Source: a bacterium (GTDB taxonomy: Bacteria > Patescibacteriota > CPR2 > UBA1875 > JAJYID01). From it: 7,088 bases of DNA. Within the stretch, counting starts at the first letter, position 1; every line of letters starts with the position of its first letter. Below are positions 4,793 through 7,088 of this stretch, piece after piece. The stretch spans positions 1-7,088 of the forward strand of contig JAKANV010000034.1 in NCBI GenBank assembly GCA_021823605.1, written 5' to 3'. The position numbers were made by a program, and so were the translations under genes. The notes beneath the pieces were generated by a model. That model was not told where the DNA came from. It searched no databases and saw only the letters and a program-made list of their open reading frames with translations.

Positions 4793-5993
4793 GAACAAAA
4801 TCCTTGTTAATCCAAACAATATACCCCAAAAGCAGCATGATTGAAATGGCAACCATGATATAACCCATCATTTTATCATTAATTTTTCCCTGCAAAGGAT
4901 TCTCGTCCGAGGTACTCTCCCCCAAGACCTCACCATCTTTATCAGTATTTTTTATGGCTGATTTCTTAGTCGACTTTGGAGTTTTAGTTGCGGTCTTCTT
5001 TTTCGTACTCGCTTTTTTCTTCGCTTCCTTCGACATTGGTTCTGAAATAATATTGGACTCGCCCGGAGTTGAAACAGTTGTCCAGAACCACTGGCCATCA
5101 CTGTACGCATAGCTTAAACCCTCCTCCGGTTTTTCATATAACCCAGTATCAAATACTATACTCCCGCTGGAAGAGAGAATCATCGCCCCATCGCTATCAT
5201 TATTAAGCGTTATTTTTGTCATCGGTCTCATAAAGTTCAAGTATCCTCCGGAAGAAATCATTGTTCCTTTTGGTATTGTATATTTCTTTGTGCTGCCAAC
5301 CTTCATTTTGTCACTAATGATACATCCCCCCAAATCAACTATTTCGCTGTTTGAATTATAAAGTTCAATCCACTCGTTATCGCCATCCGGTCCGACAGGA
5401 GATGGCATGAGCTCGGTAATCATAATCCCCGAGCAGCCATTGGAGAGTACATTTTCACTATCATCTTCCTCTTCACCTGAGGAAACAGAAGAAGGCTCGG
5501 TAATAACATTCTCGCTACCCGGAGTAGGAGTTGTTGTCCACTGCCATAACTTACTTTTCTCGTCATAAGCAAAACTCTGATCCATCCCAACTTTGTCGTA
5601 TTTTGGCGTTTGAAACTTAATATTTACATGGTAGTAATCGAGAAATCTGGCGCCATCGCCCGGAGTATTGTTTAGGCTCAAAGTAGGTGAACCGTAAAAT
5701 GCATAATATTTCTTCGCCTGAATTACCAGCGAATCTTTGATCGGATAGTAATGTGTTCCGCTCGAAATATCAGAAATAAAACAGCCCTGGATGTCAGTGT
5801 CATAATCGTTTTGATTATATAACTCTACCCACTCCTTGCCATCAGATGGATAGGGCATAATTTCGGTAATCTGAATCCCATCACAAGTCTTTTTAACTTC
5901 AGAATCTGCACGTACATAGCCTTCGCCAATCACAAAAAAGGAGCTCGAAAGCCCCCAAAATAAAAATAAACCCACCAACAAAAATTTAAACAT
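4755..5993 (-). CDS. Secreted, membrane-anchored protein with two lamin-tail domains
   Basis: The 412-residue protein has an N-terminal signal peptide (hydrophobic 4-22, plausible cleavage after VRA at 29). Two homologous lamin-tail (LTD) immunoglobulin-like domains follow, at about 37-163 and 187-316. Both begin with C-x-GI-x-ITE-x-MP and continue EW-x-ELYN and GC-x-ISD, and both finish with a W-x-WTT...TPG motif. C37/C71 and C187/C224 recur at matching places and may form disulfides. A Lys/Thr/Ser-rich stalk (about 322-350) leads to a C-terminal membrane helix (about 375-395) and a short basic cytoplasmic tail. This predicts a surface protein held at the membrane, with binding rather than catalytic function; the ligand is unknown. 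The start lies 12 nt after the ruvB stop with no visible Shine-Dalgarno, suggesting coupling. Its C-terminus overlaps the tsaE start by 38 nt. Confidence 0.87.
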   Translation of the reverse strand: MFKFLLVGLFLFWGLSSSFFVIGEGYVRADSEVKKTCDGIQITEIMPYPSDGKEWVELYNQNDYDTDIQGCFISDISSGTHYYPIKDSLVIQAKKYYAFYGSPTLSLNNTPGDGARFLDYYHVNIKFQTPKYDKVGMDQSFAYDEKSKLWQWTTTPTPGSENVITEPSSVSSGEEEDDSENVLSNGCSGIMITELMPSPVGPDGDNEWIELYNSNSEIVDLGGCIISDKMKVGSTKKYTIPKGTMISSGGYLNFMRPMTKITLNNDSDGAMILSSSGSIVFDTGLYEKPEEGLSYAYSDGQWFWTTVSTPGESNIISEPMSKEAKKKASTKKKTATKTPKSTKKSAIKNTDKDGEVLGESTSDENPLQGKINDKMMGYIMVAISIMLLLGYIVWINKDFVHENIIKKFRRDS

Positions 5994-6005
5994 AAGTATT
6001 TTAAA

Positions 6006-7040
6006 TTATAATAATTTTTCCTGCTTTTTTAAAGCATCTTTTTTAACAATTTTTAGATGATCATAGGCGTGTGAGGTTGCTTTTCGTCCCCGTGGTGTCC
6101 GTTCCAGAAAGCCCATTTGTATCAAATACGGCTCGTAGACTTCCTCAATAGTATCAATCTCCTCATTCGTCGCGGCGGCAAGAGTATTTAAACCGACCGG
6201 ACCGCCCTTGAACTTGTTGATAATGGTCTCAAGCAGCACTCTGTCCGTATTGTCCAAACCAAGTTCGTCCACTTCTAGCATTTCCAGAGCTTGACAAGCA
6301 ATGTCTTCTGTAATCTCGCCACGACCCTTCACTTCGGCAAAATCACGTACACGTTTAAGCAATCTGTTGGCAATTCTAGGTGTTTTTCTCGCTCTTTTAG
6401 CTATCTCCCCGGAACCTTTTTCATCAATTTTAATTTTCAATATCTTAGCTGAACGGTTAATAATCTTTTTTATATCCTCCGGCTCGTAGAATTCCAATCT
6501 GTGAACGAGTCCAAATCGATCACGAAGAGGAGATGACAAAAGCCCCATGCGCGTTGTGGCGCCTATTATCGTAAACTTCGGTAAATCTAGCCGTACTGAC
6601 CTCGCCGACGGGCCTTTGCCAATAATAATATCCAACACAAAATCTTCCATCGCCGAATAAAGTATTTCTTCCACAACTGTATTCAATCGATGGATTTCAT
6701 CAATAAAGAGGATGTCGTTCTCTTGTAAATTTGTGAGAATAGAAGCCAAATCGCCGGCACGTTCTATCGCCGGACCACTTGTCGCCTTGATTGAAACGCC
6801 GATTTCATTGGCAATTACGCTCGAAAGCGTAGTTTTCCCAAGCCCCGGCGGACCGTATAGAAGCGCATGGTCAATCGGTTCTTTTCGTTTCTTTGCTGCC
6901 TCGATAGTGATTTTTAAGTTATCTTTGACCTGATTTTGCCCAATATATTCACTGAATCGCTTGGGTCGAAGTGTTTCCTCAAACTTCTCCTCGCCCTCAA
7001 ACTCCTCCGAATCTAAAATGTGGTCTTTATCTAGCTTCAT
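6006..7040 (-). CDS. ruvB: RuvB, Holliday junction branch migration helicase
   Basis: RuvB is the hexameric AAA+ motor that, loaded by RuvA, drives branch migration of Holliday junctions during recombinational repair. At 344 residues it is of usual length. Visible motifs are LRPKRFSEYIGQ (24-35), Walker A GPPGLGKT (63-70), Walker B LFIDEIHRL (111-119), sensor 1 GATTR (160-164), the arginine-finger region PLRDRFG (171-177), and the winged-helix C-terminus with FLERTPRGR (311-319). The ATG at 7040 has an AAGGA Shine-Dalgarno 9 nt upstream and overlaps the stop of the preceding gene as ATGA. It is the first complete gene of the operon that continues into the lamin-tail protein, tsaE and tsaB. 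Nothing appears missing. Confidence 0.98.
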   Translation of the reverse strand: MKLDKDHILDSEEFEGEEKFEETLRPKRFSEYIGQNQVKDNLKITIEAAKKRKEPIDHALLYGPPGLGKTTLSSVIANEIGVSIKATSGPAIERAGDLASILTNLQENDILFIDEIHRLNTVVEEILYSAMEDFVLDIIIGKGPSARSVRLDLPKFTIIGATTRMGLLSSPLRDRFGLVHRLEFYEPEDIKKIINRSAKILKIKIDEKGSGEIAKRARKTPRIANRLLKRVRDFAEVKGRGEITEDIACQALEMLEVDELGLDNTDRVLLETIINKFKGGPVGLNTLAAATNEEIDTIEEVYEPYLIQMGFLERTPRGRKATSHAYDHLKIVKKDALKKQEKLL

Positions 7041-7088
7041 TTTTTAATTTCCTTCAGAGCGAACTTTAGTTTCTCCTCTGTTGTTTCT
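7037..7088 (-). CDS. ruvA: C-terminal end of the gene upstream of ruvB, probably RuvA
   Basis: An open frame from the right edge ends in TGA at 7037-7039, overlapping the ruvB ATG by 4 nt. The visible tail is ETTEEKLKFALKEIKK, a charged helix that fits the C-terminal domain III of RuvA, which binds RuvB and often ends in an 'ALK' helix. RuvA commonly precedes ruvB in operons. Only 16 residues are visible, so the identification rests mainly on context. Confidence 0.5.
   Translation of the reverse strand, partial: ETTEEKLKFALKEIKK

Noticed and set aside
4793..4852. 20-residue N-terminal extension of TsaE
   Set aside because: No RBS is seen at 4852, the extension matches nothing in the family, and it would enlarge the overlap with the lamin-tail gene; the ATG at 4792 has AAGGA at a good distance.

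Overview
The window is a compact stretch of bacterial chromosome in which every supported gene lies on the minus strand, so transcription runs from the right edge to the left. The likely source is a reduced-genome bacterium of the Candidate Phyla Radiation (Patescibacteria, possibly Parcubacteria-like). This is inferred from a two-domain lamin-tail surface protein inside a housekeeping operon, an unusually short TsaB, an RNase Y-based RNA decay gene and very tight gene packing. Several genes end in TGA, so the standard stop code is used; this argues against the TGA-recoding lineages (Gracilibacteria, Absconditabacteria). No tRNA, rRNA, CRISPR array, transposon or phage gene was found.

Right block (7088 to 3972): the tail of a gene that is probably ruvA, then ruvB, a secreted and membrane-anchored protein with two lamin-tail domains, tsaE and tsaB. 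Junctions are an ATGA overlap, a 12-nt gap, a 38-nt overlap and another ATGA overlap, so this looks like one polycistronic, translationally coupled unit. It joins Holliday-junction branch migration (RuvAB), a cell-surface protein and part of the tRNA t6A37 threonylcarbamoylation machinery (TsaE ATPase and TsaB).

Middle block (3971 to 3410): a small MaoC-like hot-dog protein with its own promoter just after the tsaB stop, a possible Shine-Dalgarno-masking hairpin, and a strong terminator 3 nt after its stop codon.

Left-centre block (3393 to 885): a promoter, a roughly 140-nt AT-rich leader, then rny (RNase Y) and ymdB (a calcineurin-like metallophosphoesterase) 3 nt apart. The same pair is adjacent in Bacillus. 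No terminator follows ymdB; the promoter of the next gene overlaps its stop codon.

Left block (888 to 1): an HU-family nucleoid protein with a structured leader of about 110 nt and a GNRA-loop terminator. A strong promoter then drives a partial, GC-richer gene for a small membrane protein that runs off the left edge. No gene-free stretch exceeds 300 bases; the three largest (298-470, 744-884, 3216-3443) all hold promoters, leaders or terminators.

No clearly new multi-gene system is visible. The points most worth a second look are the orphan MaoC-like gene with its apparent RBS switch, the structured rny leader, the internally shortened TsaB and the unidentified membrane gene with a palindrome at its transcription start.
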